Positions 24,490 to 32,351 of a stretch of 54,004 nt of DNA are shown piece after piece. The notes beneath the pieces are model-generated. The model saw only the letters and a program-made list of their open reading frames with translations, searched no databases and was not told the origin of the DNA. Source of the DNA: Clostridiaceae bacterium (lineage in GTDB: Bacteria; Bacillota; Clostridia; DSM-8532); contig JAAYTU010000040.1 of NCBI GenBank assembly GCA_012523705.1, positions 1-54,004 on the forward strand. Direction: 5' to 3'. Position 1 is the first letter of the stretch; every line of letters starts with the position of its first letter. Position numbers and translations under genes: made by a program.

Positions 24490-27051
24490 TTAAGTATTAG
24501 CCCACTTAACCAATGGTAAATCAAATTTATTCATTAAGTTAGGATGTTTAGGGAATACCCTGAATGAATAACCGTATTCACCACCATCGAGAATTGAAAT
24601 AGTAGCTTCATAATAATAGGTTGAAGCATCTGTCTGGCGGACTACATTCATTTCAACAGCCTTAGCATTAATTATGGTGTCATTGTACAGAGGACCATAA
24701 TATGCCTCAACACAGACATCCTCAGTGCTTAATGAACCTAAATGAACAGTAACACTTAACTTAAGCTCCTGGCCCGAGAATAAATCATGATCAACCAACC
24801 CGTGGATATCCTGGTTTGCTGCTATTCCGACCTGGGGCCATGCCCGTTGTACCTTCTGCTTCCAGTCAGAAAGCTTATGAATAAATTCAAACTGGCTGTC
24901 TCTGATTTTTACATTCCTCATTACAGCAGGGATATACATTTGCTCGGTATAATCCTTTATCATACGATGGGTGCTATACTCAGGAGCCAAGGATTTAATT
25001 GATTCCTTCATTCTTGCAATCCATCCCTTAGGAATTCCGTTTTCCCTGTCAAAGAACAAGGGGATAATCTCACGCTCAAGAGTCTCATATAGTGACTTGC
25101 TATCTGCATCGTCCTGCTGCTGCTCGTTTTCGAAGTGGGTATCATCGCCTATAACCCATCCGTTTGAACCATTATAACCCTCGCACCACCATCCGTCCAT
25201 AATACTGAAGTTGATTACTCCATTAATGCAAGCCTTTTGACCACTTGTTCCGCTGGCCTCTAACGGGCGGCGGGGATTGTTCATCCAAATATCAACACCC
25301 TGTACAAGATGTCTTGCAACGGTCATATTATAGTTTTCCACCAGGAATATTTTTCCTTTAAATCCTTCCTTTTTAGCGATGTCGTGGATGCTCTTAATAA
25401 CCTGATGGGCAGGGTGATCGGCAGGGTGAGCCTTTCCGGCAAATATTACCTGAACGGGCATGTTTTTATTATTAAGGATTTTCTCAATTCTGGCCAAATC
25501 TCTGAAAACCAGATTTGCACGCTTATATGTGGCAAATCGTCTCGCGAAGCCTATTGTAAAGGCATTAGGATCAAGAAGACCATCCAGCTCATTTACTTCA
25601 TGAAGAGGAACACCGTTTTGCAAATACTGCTTCTTAAGCCTTTCGGTAATAAAGCGGATCATCTTGGTTTTCAGGGCATTATGAGTCTTCCAGATTTCCT
25701 CATCAGGGATATTGTAAACCCCTTCCCATACTTCAGGATCATGGATCCGATCCTGCCATCCCTCAACAAAGTACTTATCAAACAAGTATTTAAATCCGGG
25801 AGCTAACCATGTCATGGTATGTATACCATTTGTGACATAGGATATAGGAACCTCATCCTCAGGGATATTAAGCCAGACTGATTTAAACATATTTCTGGAA
25901 ACAGCACCGTGAAGCTTGCTCACACCATTTTTGTGTCCCGACATGTTTATAGCAAGAACAGCCATATTAAATACATTTGGCTCTCCCGGCTTAAGGCCCA
26001 GGCTGATAAATTCATTGCGCTGCAGCCCTAATTGTCCCCAATAATTACTAAAATAGCGGTCTATCATATCTAAGGGGAATACATCATTTCCGGCAGGCAC
26101 AGGAGTATGGGTAGTAAATACTGAGGAAGAATAAACAATCTCTCTTGCCTCACTAAAGGGCATATTCTTTTCCATAACTAACTTACGAGCTAGCTCCAGA
26201 GCCATAAAGGCAGAATGGCCTTCATTCATGTGATAAACTGTTCCTTTGATTCCAAGAGCATCCAGAGTTCTGATTCCGCCTATGCCAAGAAGAATTTCCT
26301 GTTGGATGCGGGTTTCCCTGTCACCACCATAAAGTCTTTCTGTAAGAGCACGGTCAGGCTGATTATTTTCAGGGATGTCAGTATCCATCAGATAGAGCTT
26401 TGTTCTGCCAATATTGATACACCAAATATGAGCATAAACTATGCGTCCTGAGAGTTCAACATATATGGTGAGCCGATTTCCGTTTAAGTCGTATACTGGC
26501 TCAACAGGAAGCTGAGAGTAGTTTACAGTGGTAAAATGAGTTTCCTGCCAGCCGTCGGCATTAATTCGCTGATCAAAATATCCTTGCTTATAAAAAAGCC
26601 CTATAGCTATAAAAGGAAGCCCCAAATCACTTGCTGTTTTACAGTGATCTCCTGAAAGGACTCCCAACCCTCCTGAATAAACGGGAAGAACCTCATGCAA
26701 CCCATATTCAGCCGAGAAATAGATTATTTTTTCATCCTTATGATCAGGATAATTTTTGCTAAACCAGGTTTCCTTGCTATCCATATAAGAGTTGAAATCC
26801 TTCAGAACCTTGTCGTATCTGGTGAGGAACTCGGCATCAGTCAGCTTTTCCTCCAGCTTCTTTACACTGACTTCCTGTAGGAAACGAACAGGGTTCCTGT
26901 TTAATTTCTCGTAAAGAGCTAAGTCAATCTCTCTGAAGAGATCGGTTGCTTCATTGTTCCAGGACCACCACAGATTCCTTGAGATATCCCTAAGTCCGGA
27001 TAATCTGTCAGGTAAAGTAGTTGTTACTTTTATCTTCCCTAATTTATACAT
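24490..27051 (-). CDS. glgP: Alpha-glucan (glycogen) phosphorylase, GT35
   Basis: It releases glucose 1-phosphate from glycogen using pyridoxal phosphate, in the cytoplasm. The 853-residue protein is of the short alpha-glucan phosphorylase type with the extra N-terminal domain (about 1-110, LSGLRDISRNLWWSWNNEA). The catalytic domain contains FSAEYGLHEVLPVYSGGLGVLSGDH, the HTPVPAGND segment and the phosphate/cofactor region GTSGQKACING, whose Lys should hold the cofactor. GGAGG lies 6 bases before the ATG. It is transcribed away from trx and ahead of the DacA-like gene, which has its own promoter. With glgA it implies a glycogen storage cycle. Confidence 0.95.
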   Translation of the reverse strand: MYKLGKIKVTTTLPDRLSGLRDISRNLWWSWNNEATDLFREIDLALYEKLNRNPVRFLQEVSVKKLEEKLTDAEFLTRYDKVLKDFNSYMDSKETWFSKNYPDHKDEKIIYFSAEYGLHEVLPVYSGGLGVLSGDHCKTASDLGLPFIAIGLFYKQGYFDQRINADGWQETHFTTVNYSQLPVEPVYDLNGNRLTIYVELSGRIVYAHIWCINIGRTKLYLMDTDIPENNQPDRALTERLYGGDRETRIQQEILLGIGGIRTLDALGIKGTVYHMNEGHSAFMALELARKLVMEKNMPFSEAREIVYSSSVFTTHTPVPAGNDVFPLDMIDRYFSNYWGQLGLQRNEFISLGLKPGEPNVFNMAVLAINMSGHKNGVSKLHGAVSRNMFKSVWLNIPEDEVPISYVTNGIHTMTWLAPGFKYLFDKYFVEGWQDRIHDPEVWEGVYNIPDEEIWKTHNALKTKMIRFITERLKKQYLQNGVPLHEVNELDGLLDPNAFTIGFARRFATYKRANLVFRDLARIEKILNNKNMPVQVIFAGKAHPADHPAHQVIKSIHDIAKKEGFKGKIFLVENYNMTVARHLVQGVDIWMNNPRRPLEASGTSGQKACINGVINFSIMDGWWCEGYNGSNGWVIGDDTHFENEQQQDDADSKSLYETLEREIIPLFFDRENGIPKGWIARMKESIKSLAPEYSTHRMIKDYTEQMYIPAVMRNVKIRDSQFEFIHKLSDWKQKVQRAWPQVGIAANQDIHGLVDHDLFSGQELKLSVTVHLGSLSTEDVCVEAYYGPLYNDTIINAKAVEMNVVRQTDASTYYYEATISILDGGEYGYSFRVFPKHPNLMNKFDLPLVKWANT

Positions 27052-27463
27052 TTATTACCTCCGTGATAAAAAAGTCTAGATATATTTTTACCCATTTTCC
27101 AAGGTCAATAATACATTTATTTTTAATATTAATAAATAATTCTAAAATAATCCCTGAAGGAGCATCTTACAATTAATAATATTGTTTCTGCTACTACCTA
27201 ATAATACTGTAAATTATTCCATAAATTCAATGTATGAATTTCATAGATAAAATTGACCGGAGAGCCCGGTTTATAAACTTTTTACCAAATCCGATTTTTA
27301 AAATCTTCCTTATAGCCTTAATTATTCCTTTAACTTATTGCAGAAGAAGGAAAATATTGTTGTAAATGAACGAATTTTATTATAAACTATGAAATATCAA
27401 AGCTTTTTCAAAATTACATTTCAAATGAAATGGTAAATAAGATCAGAATTAAGGAAAGGAATC
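27052..27463. other. 412-base divergent intergenic region between glgP and trx
   Basis: AT-rich, with no reading frame or recognisable RNA. It must hold the glgP promoter (minus) and the trx promoter (plus). Weak candidates on plus are TTGACC (27253-27258) with TAAACT (27274-27279), and TTGTAA (27360-27365) with TAAACT (27383-27388). ACCGG and CCGGT form a small inverted repeat near 27256-27270. Confidence 0.5.
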
Positions 27464-27799
27464 ATGACAATGGCGTCAGACAAAGTTTTAGAAATCAATA
27501 AGGATAATTTTGAGGCAGAAGTATTGAAATCGTCAGTTCCTGTATTACTTGACTTTTGGGCTAATTGGTGTGGACCTTGCAAGGCTATAGCTCCTACAAT
27601 CGATGAATTGGCAGAGGAATATAAAGGGCGTGTTAAAATCGGCAAGGTAAATGTAGATGCCGAAAACACTTTGGTAAAGAACTTTAAGATAATGAGTGTC
27701 CCTACCATCATAGCGTTTAAAGATGGGAAAGAAGTTGAGAAGGTTATAGGTGCCCGTTCAAAGGACGATTTAAAGGATATGCTGGAGAAATATATTTAA
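27464..27799 (+). CDS. trxA: Thioredoxin
   Basis: A 111-residue thiol-disulfide oxidoreductase of the cytoplasm with the active site WCGPC (Cys36, Cys39), preceded by DFWANW and followed by the cis-Pro segment SVPTII. It fits the family in length and shows no extra domain. AAGGAAAGGA precedes the ATG; a second in-frame ATG two codons on is an equally likely start. No thioredoxin reductase is nearby. The next gene, a DivIVA-like protein, follows after 34 bases and may be co-transcribed. Confidence 0.95.
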   Translation: MTMASDKVLEINKDNFEAEVLKSSVPVLLDFWANWCGPCKAIAPTIDELAEEYKGRVKIGKVNVDAENTLVKNFKIMSVPTIIAFKDGKEVEKVIGARSKDDLKDMLEKYI

Positions 27800-27833
27800 T
27801 AGATATATATTATTATTGATAGGAGTGTAGGTT

Positions 27834-28334
27834 ATGTCAGGTGAGAAAAAGTTTGGTACATCGGCCTTTGGATTTAGCAAGTCAGATGTAAATGCTTATA
27901 TTGAAAGGTTATTATCTGAGTTTGATGTGCGCTTAAAAGAAAAGGATGACGAGATATCCAATCTTAAGCTACAAATTCGCGAGATGAAATTGCGTTATGA
28001 ATCTGATGCCCACGATGTTGAATCAGTAGCTAAGGAAAAGGAACGGATTGCCAGTGTACTTATCACCGCGCAGGAAACAGCCAACTCTATTATAGAAGAG
28101 GCAAGGGGACGAGCGGATGAGGAACGGATTCAGCTAGGTCACACCTTGGAAAGAGAGCGGGAAAAAATAATTGATATTAAGCGTGACATTAAAAGCATAA
28201 AGACACAAATAACTGAAATGCTCGAAAAATATCAAGGCTCTTTGAATGAATCAGAAGAATTCATAGAGACTATGGAAGAAGAGTATAATGTTGTAGAGAT
28301 TGATAGTGAAGAGAGTTATAGTGGTGTTGATTAA
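27834..28334 (+). CDS. DivIVA-like coiled-coil protein
   Basis: This 166-residue protein starts with the DivIVA-type membrane-curvature segment FGTSAFGFSKSDVNAYIERLL, followed by a long coiled coil (about 30-150) and an acidic tail (EEEYNVVEIDSEES). DivIVA-like proteins gather at division sites and poles and recruit partners. The short length and lack of the usual second conserved part make it a divergent member, so its partner is unknown. AGGAGTG lies upstream of the ATG. A terminator follows at 28387. Confidence 0.75.
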   Translation: MSGEKKFGTSAFGFSKSDVNAYIERLLSEFDVRLKEKDDEISNLKLQIREMKLRYESDAHDVESVAKEKERIASVLITAQETANSIIEEARGRADEERIQLGHTLEREREKIIDIKRDIKSIKTQITEMLEKYQGSLNESEEFIETMEEEYNVVEIDSEESYSGVD

Positions 28335-28386
28335 TACAAATAGCTTGTTCGTATAAACGAAAGGCAAAAAATTAATTATAACCATA

Positions 28387-28414
28387 ACCCTGCTTTTCAT
28401 GGCAGGGTTTTTTC
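28387..28414 (+). terminator. Terminator after the DivIVA-like gene
   Basis: AACCCTGC and its partner GCAGGGTT enclose a short TTTTCATG loop, followed by TTTTTT. Confidence 0.85.
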
Positions 28415-28434
28415 ATAAGAAGGGAGAGAAATAA

Positions 28435-28917
28435 ATGAAAAAACAAATATTAGACATACTTAAAATCAACTGCAGATTATCAGCCGAAGAAATAGCTGTT
28501 ATGCTTGCTACTACTCCCGAGAAGGTCGAAGAAGCAATTAATGATCTCGAAGGTCAGGACGTAATTGTTTCTTATAATGCTTTGATAGATTGGGAAAAAA
28601 TTGACCACGAAATAGTAACTGCCTATATAGAAGTCAGGGTGACCCCGCAAAGGGGGCAGGGATATGATAAGGTGGCTGAACGTATCTATCAGTATCCTCA
28701 GGTTGTAGCGTGCAGCCTTATCTCAGGGGGCTTTGACCTGTTTGTCATAGTAGAAGGAAAAACAATGAAAGAGGTAGCACTTTTCGTAGCCGAGAAGCTG
28801 GCTCCGATAGATTCTGTGTTAAGCTGTTCAACTCATTTTGTCCTTAAGAAATATAAGGCCAACGGAGTCATATTTAACAAAAAGCTAAAGGATGATAGAG
28901 AGGCTGTTGTACTATGA
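28435..28917 (+). CDS. Lrp/AsnC-family transcriptional regulator
   Basis: This 160-residue protein has an N-terminal winged helix-turn-helix (about 1-60; LKINCRLSAEEIAVMLATTPEKVEEAINDLE) and a C-terminal RAM ligand-binding domain (about 70-150; VVACSLISGGFDLFVIVEGKTMKEV). The family senses amino acids and controls amino-acid metabolism genes. AGGGAGAG precedes the ATG. It overlaps the aminotransferase gene by four bases (ATGA), so the two are coupled and the regulator probably controls its own operon. The effector is likely an amino acid or keto acid handled by the neighbour; this is inference. Confidence 0.9.
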   Translation: MKKQILDILKINCRLSAEEIAVMLATTPEKVEEAINDLEGQDVIVSYNALIDWEKIDHEIVTAYIEVRVTPQRGQGYDKVAERIYQYPQVVACSLISGGFDLFVIVEGKTMKEVALFVAEKLAPIDSVLSCSTHFVLKKYKANGVIFNKKLKDDREAVVL

Positions 28918-30086
28918 TAATGAAGGATATGATAAAGAAATATATTTTAGATACCCCCCCATCCGGGATAAGGAAATATTTTGATCTGGTAAATGAAATG
29001 GAGGATGTAATATCCCTTGGTATCGGAGAACCAGATTTTGAAACGCCCTGGACCATTCGTGAAGAGGGGATTTATTCTCTTGAGAAGGGCAGAACACATT
29101 ATTCATCAAATGCAGGATTTATCGAGCTTCGTGAGGAAATTGCCCGTTACATGAAGAATAGATTCTCCTTGGAGTATTGTCCAAAGGATGAGATTCTTGT
29201 GACCGTTGGTGGAAGTGAGGCTATTGATATTGCTGTCAGAACTTTTGCTGGTCCGGGAGATGAGGTTATTGTCCCAGAGCCGTCTTTTGTAGCATATAAG
29301 GGATGTGTGATGTTTGCGGGAGCTACTCCTGTTCCAATCGAACTTAAGGCTGAGGACCGTTTCAAACTGCAACCGCAACAGTTACTGGATGCTATAACAG
29401 ATAAAACTAAAGCTATAATAATTGGGTATCCGAATAATCCTACAGGTGCCACCATGGATTATGGGGATTATAAGGCCATTGTAGAAGTTTTAAAGGATAA
29501 AAACATAGTAGTAATATCTGACGAATTATATGCCGAATTGACATATAAGGGTGAGCATGCCTCCATTGCCCAATTTCCTGAAATGAAGGATAAAACCATT
29601 GTAATAAATGGATTTTCAAAAGCCTTCGCAATGACAGGATGGAGGATAGGTTTCGCATGTGGAGATTCTGTTGCTTTAGGTCAGATGAAAAAAATACATC
29701 AATATGCCATAATGTGTAGTCCAACAACTGCTCAATATGCTGCCATAGAAGCGCTGAAAAATGGTGAACCTGAGGTCCTTCGCATGAAGGAGGAATATAA
29801 CAGACGCAGGCATGTTATGGTGGATGGTTTTCAAAGAATAGGCTTAAGCTGTTTCGAACCTGTAGGAGCATTCTATGTATTTCCTTCAATAGGCATCACA
29901 GGTATGACATCTGATGACTTCTGCGAGAAATTGCTCATGGAAGAGAAGGTTCTCATGATTCCAGGCAATGCCTTTGGAGCTTGTGGTGAAGGCTTTGTAA
30001 GAGCAACCTATGCTACCTCAATAGAAAATATTCAAGAGGCCTTAAACAGGATTAGCAGGTTTATTTCAAACAGATGCGGAGCATAG
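28914..30086 (+). CDS. Class I/II pyridoxal-phosphate aminotransferase (aspartate aminotransferase family)
   Basis: This 390-residue fold-type I aminotransferase has the Schiff-base lysine in GFSKAFAMTGWRIGF (about Lys236), the cofactor-contact segments YPNNPTGATM and ISDELYAELTY, and a substrate-carboxylate Arg near FVRATYA. It resembles PatA-like enzymes that act on aromatic or other amino acids or on N-acetyl-diaminopimelate; specificity cannot be read from the sequence. The annotated ATG overlaps the Lrp gene; nearby in-frame ATGs at 28920 and 28929 are possible starts. A strong terminator follows at 30122. Confidence 0.92.
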   Translation: MIMKDMIKKYILDTPPSGIRKYFDLVNEMEDVISLGIGEPDFETPWTIREEGIYSLEKGRTHYSSNAGFIELREEIARYMKNRFSLEYCPKDEILVTVGGSEAIDIAVRTFAGPGDEVIVPEPSFVAYKGCVMFAGATPVPIELKAEDRFKLQPQQLLDAITDKTKAIIIGYPNNPTGATMDYGDYKAIVEVLKDKNIVVISDELYAELTYKGEHASIAQFPEMKDKTIVINGFSKAFAMTGWRIGFACGDSVALGQMKKIHQYAIMCSPTTAQYAAIEALKNGEPEVLRMKEEYNRRRHVMVDGFQRIGLSCFEPVGAFYVFPSIGITGMTSDDFCEKLLMEEKVLMIPGNAFGACGEGFVRATYATSIENIQEALNRISRFISNRCGA

Positions 30087-30121
30087 GATAAGGATTGGGA
30101 AATAATTAAGTTTTTTGGGAA

Positions 30122-30156
30122 ATTAAAACGGGCTATTTAGGTAGCCCGTTTTAATT
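30122..30156 (+). terminator. Terminator after the aminotransferase
   Basis: TTAAAACGGGCTA pairs with TAGCCCGTTTTAA around a TTTAGG loop. Because both flanks are A/T rich it may also serve the minus-strand Spo0E-like gene. Confidence 0.85.
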
Positions 30157-30211
30157 CGTTTTAGTCCGTGTTTTATAAGTTGCTCCGTCTGAAATTGTTT
30201 GTTTTAGTTCT

Positions 30212-30370
30212 TCATAGCCTTGTTATGTACTCTTTCTCTCTCATCTGCTGCTTCATTTTTTCTACTATCAGGGCATCCAGGGATTTGCTTATACCTAATA
30301 TGGTGTTTTTACTGTAACCTGAAGAAATGGCTCTATTAAGCCTGCTCCTGACTTTTTCCAGATTTTTCAT
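30212..30370 (-). CDS. Small Spo0E-like protein (aspartyl-phosphate phosphatase family)
   Basis: This 52-residue protein begins MKNLEKVRSRLNRAISSG, followed by the Spo0E signature SKSLDALI (compare S-x-x-LD-x-LI in the family). Family members remove phosphate from the sporulation regulator Spo0A~P and delay sporulation. GGAGG lies 8 bases before the ATG at 30370, a strong ribosome site. It is monocistronic on the minus strand behind a promoter and two Spo0A-box-like sites. The C terminus (KQQMREKEYITRL) is more basic than usual. Family assignment rests on the signature and length. Confidence 0.7.
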   Translation of the reverse strand: MKNLEKVRSRLNRAISSGYSKNTILGISKSLDALIVEKMKQQMREKEYITRL

Positions 30371-30434
30371 TCGTAATTCCTCCAAAAATTATAGGCCTAG
30401 ACATAGTTTATTGCCCTTTCTTTCTCTGAACAAA

Positions 30435-30504
30435 AGCTTAACACTAGTTTGACAAAAAGTCAATGAAACTCGCACCAAAACTTGGCTTCCGACATTTTAC
30501 GACA
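30435..30504 (-). promoter_or_regulatory. Promoter of the Spo0E-like gene with two Spo0A-box-like sites
   Basis: On the minus strand TTGACT (30463-30458) and TAAGCT (30440-30435) are 17 bases apart. Upstream are TGTCGTA (30504-30498) and TGTCGGA (30494-30488), each one base off the Spo0A box TGTCGAA and exactly 10 bases apart, so on the same face of the helix. Confidence 0.45.
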
Positions 30505-30595
30505 AACTTTTTCTAATCATTTTTTGCTAATTCTTATTAGTCCAGATTGAGCTGATTATATCATTCGGAAAAACAGACTTGATTAATTTATAGGA

Positions 30596-30641
30596 TTGAA
30601 AATATCCTAGAGATAATGTATATTATTATCAGATAATAATA
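30596..30641 (+). promoter_or_regulatory. fabI promoter overlapped by a 21-bp palindrome
   Basis: TTGAAA (30596-30601) and TATATT (30619-30624) are 17 bases apart. A perfect palindrome, TATTATTATC (30621-30630), A, GATAATAATA (30632-30641), covers the -10 and the transcription start. The position suits a repressor. The sequence does not match the FapR consensus known to me. Confidence 0.6.
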
Positions 30642-30666
30642 TTAGATAATATCCGGAGGTTACAAT

Positions 30667-31440
30667 ATGGGAGAATTACTTAAAGGTAAAAACATACTCA
30701 TTATGGGTGTCAGAAATAAGTGGAGCATAGCCTGGGGTATAGCTCGAGCCGCTAAAGAGCAGGGAGCTAATCTTATATTCACATATCTCGGAGAAAGAGA
30801 GTTTCAATCCCTGCAGAAGCTCACAGAAGACATGGCACCAATTGAGGCCTATCCATGCGATGTATCTAAGGATGAAGATATAGAGAGCCTTTTTTCTGCA
30901 ATAAAAAGTAAGCATGGAGTCTTGCATGGCCTGGTTCATGCTATTGCCTTTGCAAAGGCCGAGGATCTTCGGGATACCTTTGTAAACACCTCCAGAGATG
31001 GTTTCTTAATGGCTATGGATATTAGTGTATATTCGTTTATTGCAGTAGCAAATAAAGCACAGGAGTTAATGACCGAGGGAGGAAGTATTATTACCCTTAC
31101 CTATGGTGGTGGCTCGGCCAGGGTATCACCAGGTTATAATGTTATGGGTGTCGCTAAATCAGCACTTGAGGCTAGCGTCAGATACGCAGCACAGGAGCTG
31201 GGGGGGGAGAATATACGCGTCAACGCTATTTCGTCAGGCCCGATAAAAACCATGTCTGCAAAAGGGATACAGAGCTTTAGTGATATTCTTTCAATTGTAG
31301 AGGAAAAAGCCTTCCTGAAACGCAATATAACCCTGCAGGATCTGGGTGGAGCGGCGGTTTATCTATTAAGCGACCTTTCCTCCGGCATGACGGGTGAAAC
31401 GATGTATATTGATGCCGGCTATAATAATATGGGAGTGTAA
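30667..31440 (+). CDS. fabI: Enoyl-ACP reductase, FabI type
   Basis: It performs the last reduction in each round of fatty-acid synthesis (trans-2-enoyl-ACP to acyl-ACP, using NADH or NADPH). This 257-residue short-chain dehydrogenase fold begins with GKNILIMGVRNKWSIAWGIA, the FabI-type nucleotide-binding segment. The active site is Tyr146 and Tyr157-x6-Lys164 in GYNVMGVAKSALEASVRY, as in FabI. GGAGG lies 6 bases before the ATG. The gene stands alone, not in a fab cluster, behind a palindrome-marked promoter. It would be the target of triclosan-type inhibitors if typical. Confidence 0.95.
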   Translation: MGELLKGKNILIMGVRNKWSIAWGIARAAKEQGANLIFTYLGEREFQSLQKLTEDMAPIEAYPCDVSKDEDIESLFSAIKSKHGVLHGLVHAIAFAKAEDLRDTFVNTSRDGFLMAMDISVYSFIAVANKAQELMTEGGSIITLTYGGGSARVSPGYNVMGVAKSALEASVRYAAQELGGENIRVNAISSGPIKTMSAKGIQSFSDILSIVEEKAFLKRNITLQDLGGAAVYLLSDLSSGMTGETMYIDAGYNNMGV

Positions 31441-31512
31441 GCTTAATACTCTTTAAGGGAAAAAAAGGATATATGTTTTTCACATTAAAATGCGGAATTA
31501 TGGTAAAATAGA

Positions 31513-31552
31513 AATAAGTGTTTAATTATTAAACGATAATTAAATGCTTATT
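31513..31552 (+). repeat. 17-bp inverted repeat between fabI and the CarD-like gene
   Basis: AATAAGTGTTTAATTAT (31513-31529) pairs with 31536-31552 with two G-U pairs around a 6-base loop, followed by TTCTG. It is either a weak terminator of fabI or part of the next leader. Confidence 0.55.
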
Positions 31553-31609
31553 TTCTGTTACTATATAAACCCGGGTTTTATGTTTTCATAACAAAGTAAG
31601 GAGGAAGAA

Positions 31610-32104
31610 GTGTTTAAAGTAAATGACTATGTCATATACAGTACTATGGGAGTGTGTAAAATTGTAGATATACGCAAGGAAAAGGATATTAATCAAAATG
31701 AGGTTGACCACTATGTTCTGTGTCCTGCATACGGAAACAATTTAACTATTAAGTCTCCAGTTAACAATGATAAGGTTTTTATGAGAAAGATTATGAAAAG
31801 AGAGGATGTATTATCCCTGATCAAGTCCTTACCTGAGCAGGAAACCCATTGGATCAGCGATGACAGAAAAAGAAACCAGGTTTTCAAAGCAGCACTCAAG
31901 AATGGTAGATGCGAGGACTGGGCAAAGCTGGTGAAAACCATATATGAAGAAAAGCAGGAGAAAATTGCTAATGGAAAAAGACTGATGAAGGTTGACGAAG
32001 AGATAATGAAGGCAGCCGAAAAAAATCTATATGAAGAGTTTGCTGCTGCACTGAATATTGAGCCGGAAGAGGTAGAGTCTTTTATAATGCAGTACGTTTC
32101 CTGA
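31610..32104 (+). CDS. CarD/CdnL-family transcriptional regulator
   Basis: This 164-residue protein has an N-terminal Tudor-like RNA-polymerase-interacting domain (about 1-60; FKVNDYVIYSTMGVCKIVDI) and a helical DNA-contact domain (about 65-160). CarD-like proteins stabilise open promoter complexes, notably at rRNA promoters. The start is GTG at 31610, six bases after AAGGAGG. In several clostridia such regulators are stress or growth-linked; no specific target is evident. Terminator and repeats follow. Confidence 0.85.
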   Translation: MFKVNDYVIYSTMGVCKIVDIRKEKDINQNEVDHYVLCPAYGNNLTIKSPVNNDKVFMRKIMKREDVLSLIKSLPEQETHWISDDRKRNQVFKAALKNGRCEDWAKLVKTIYEEKQEKIANGKRLMKVDEEIMKAAEKNLYEEFAAALNIEPEEVESFIMQYVS

Positions 32105-32110
32105 GAAACA

Positions 32111-32145
32111 ACTAACAACTACGACTAAACTAACAACTACGACTA
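32111..32145. repeat. Two tandem 18-bp units after the CarD-like gene
   Basis: ACTAACAACTACGACTA occurs at 32111-32127 and again at 32129-32145, identical. A minor tandem duplication. Confidence 0.8.
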
Positions 32146-32183
32146 ATAGAACAACAAATTAAAAAAATGCAGATATTTTTGTA

Positions 32184-32220
32184 GCGACTAAAGTGCCGCG
32201 GGGCACTTAGGTCGTTTTTT
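32184..32220 (+). terminator. Terminator after the CarD-like gene
   Basis: GCGACTaAAGTGCC pairs with GGCACTTaGGTCGT around GCGG, followed by TTTTTT. Confidence 0.85.
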
Positions 32221-32351
32221 GTTCTTTGTCGGCCTTTGTTTGTATGCAGAGCAGTGTTATTATTATAATATCAGAGAAAAAACACTCAAGTATTAGAATT
32301 CTTAGTTATTTATGAGTCTTTAATGCTGTTATGAATTATTAGGAGAAGGGA

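Noticed and set aside
25309-25806. Plus-strand reading frame of 165 codons inside glgP
   Set aside because: Antisense shadow of a clearly conserved enzyme; no ribosome site or family.
27834-28334. DivIVA-like gene as the main division DivIVA
   Set aside because: It is outside the ftsZ-ylm-divIVA region and lacks the usual second conserved part, so I left it without a gene symbol.
32111-32145. Tandem repeat as start of a CRISPR or iteron array
   Set aside because: Only two units with no spacer, so more likely a simple duplication.
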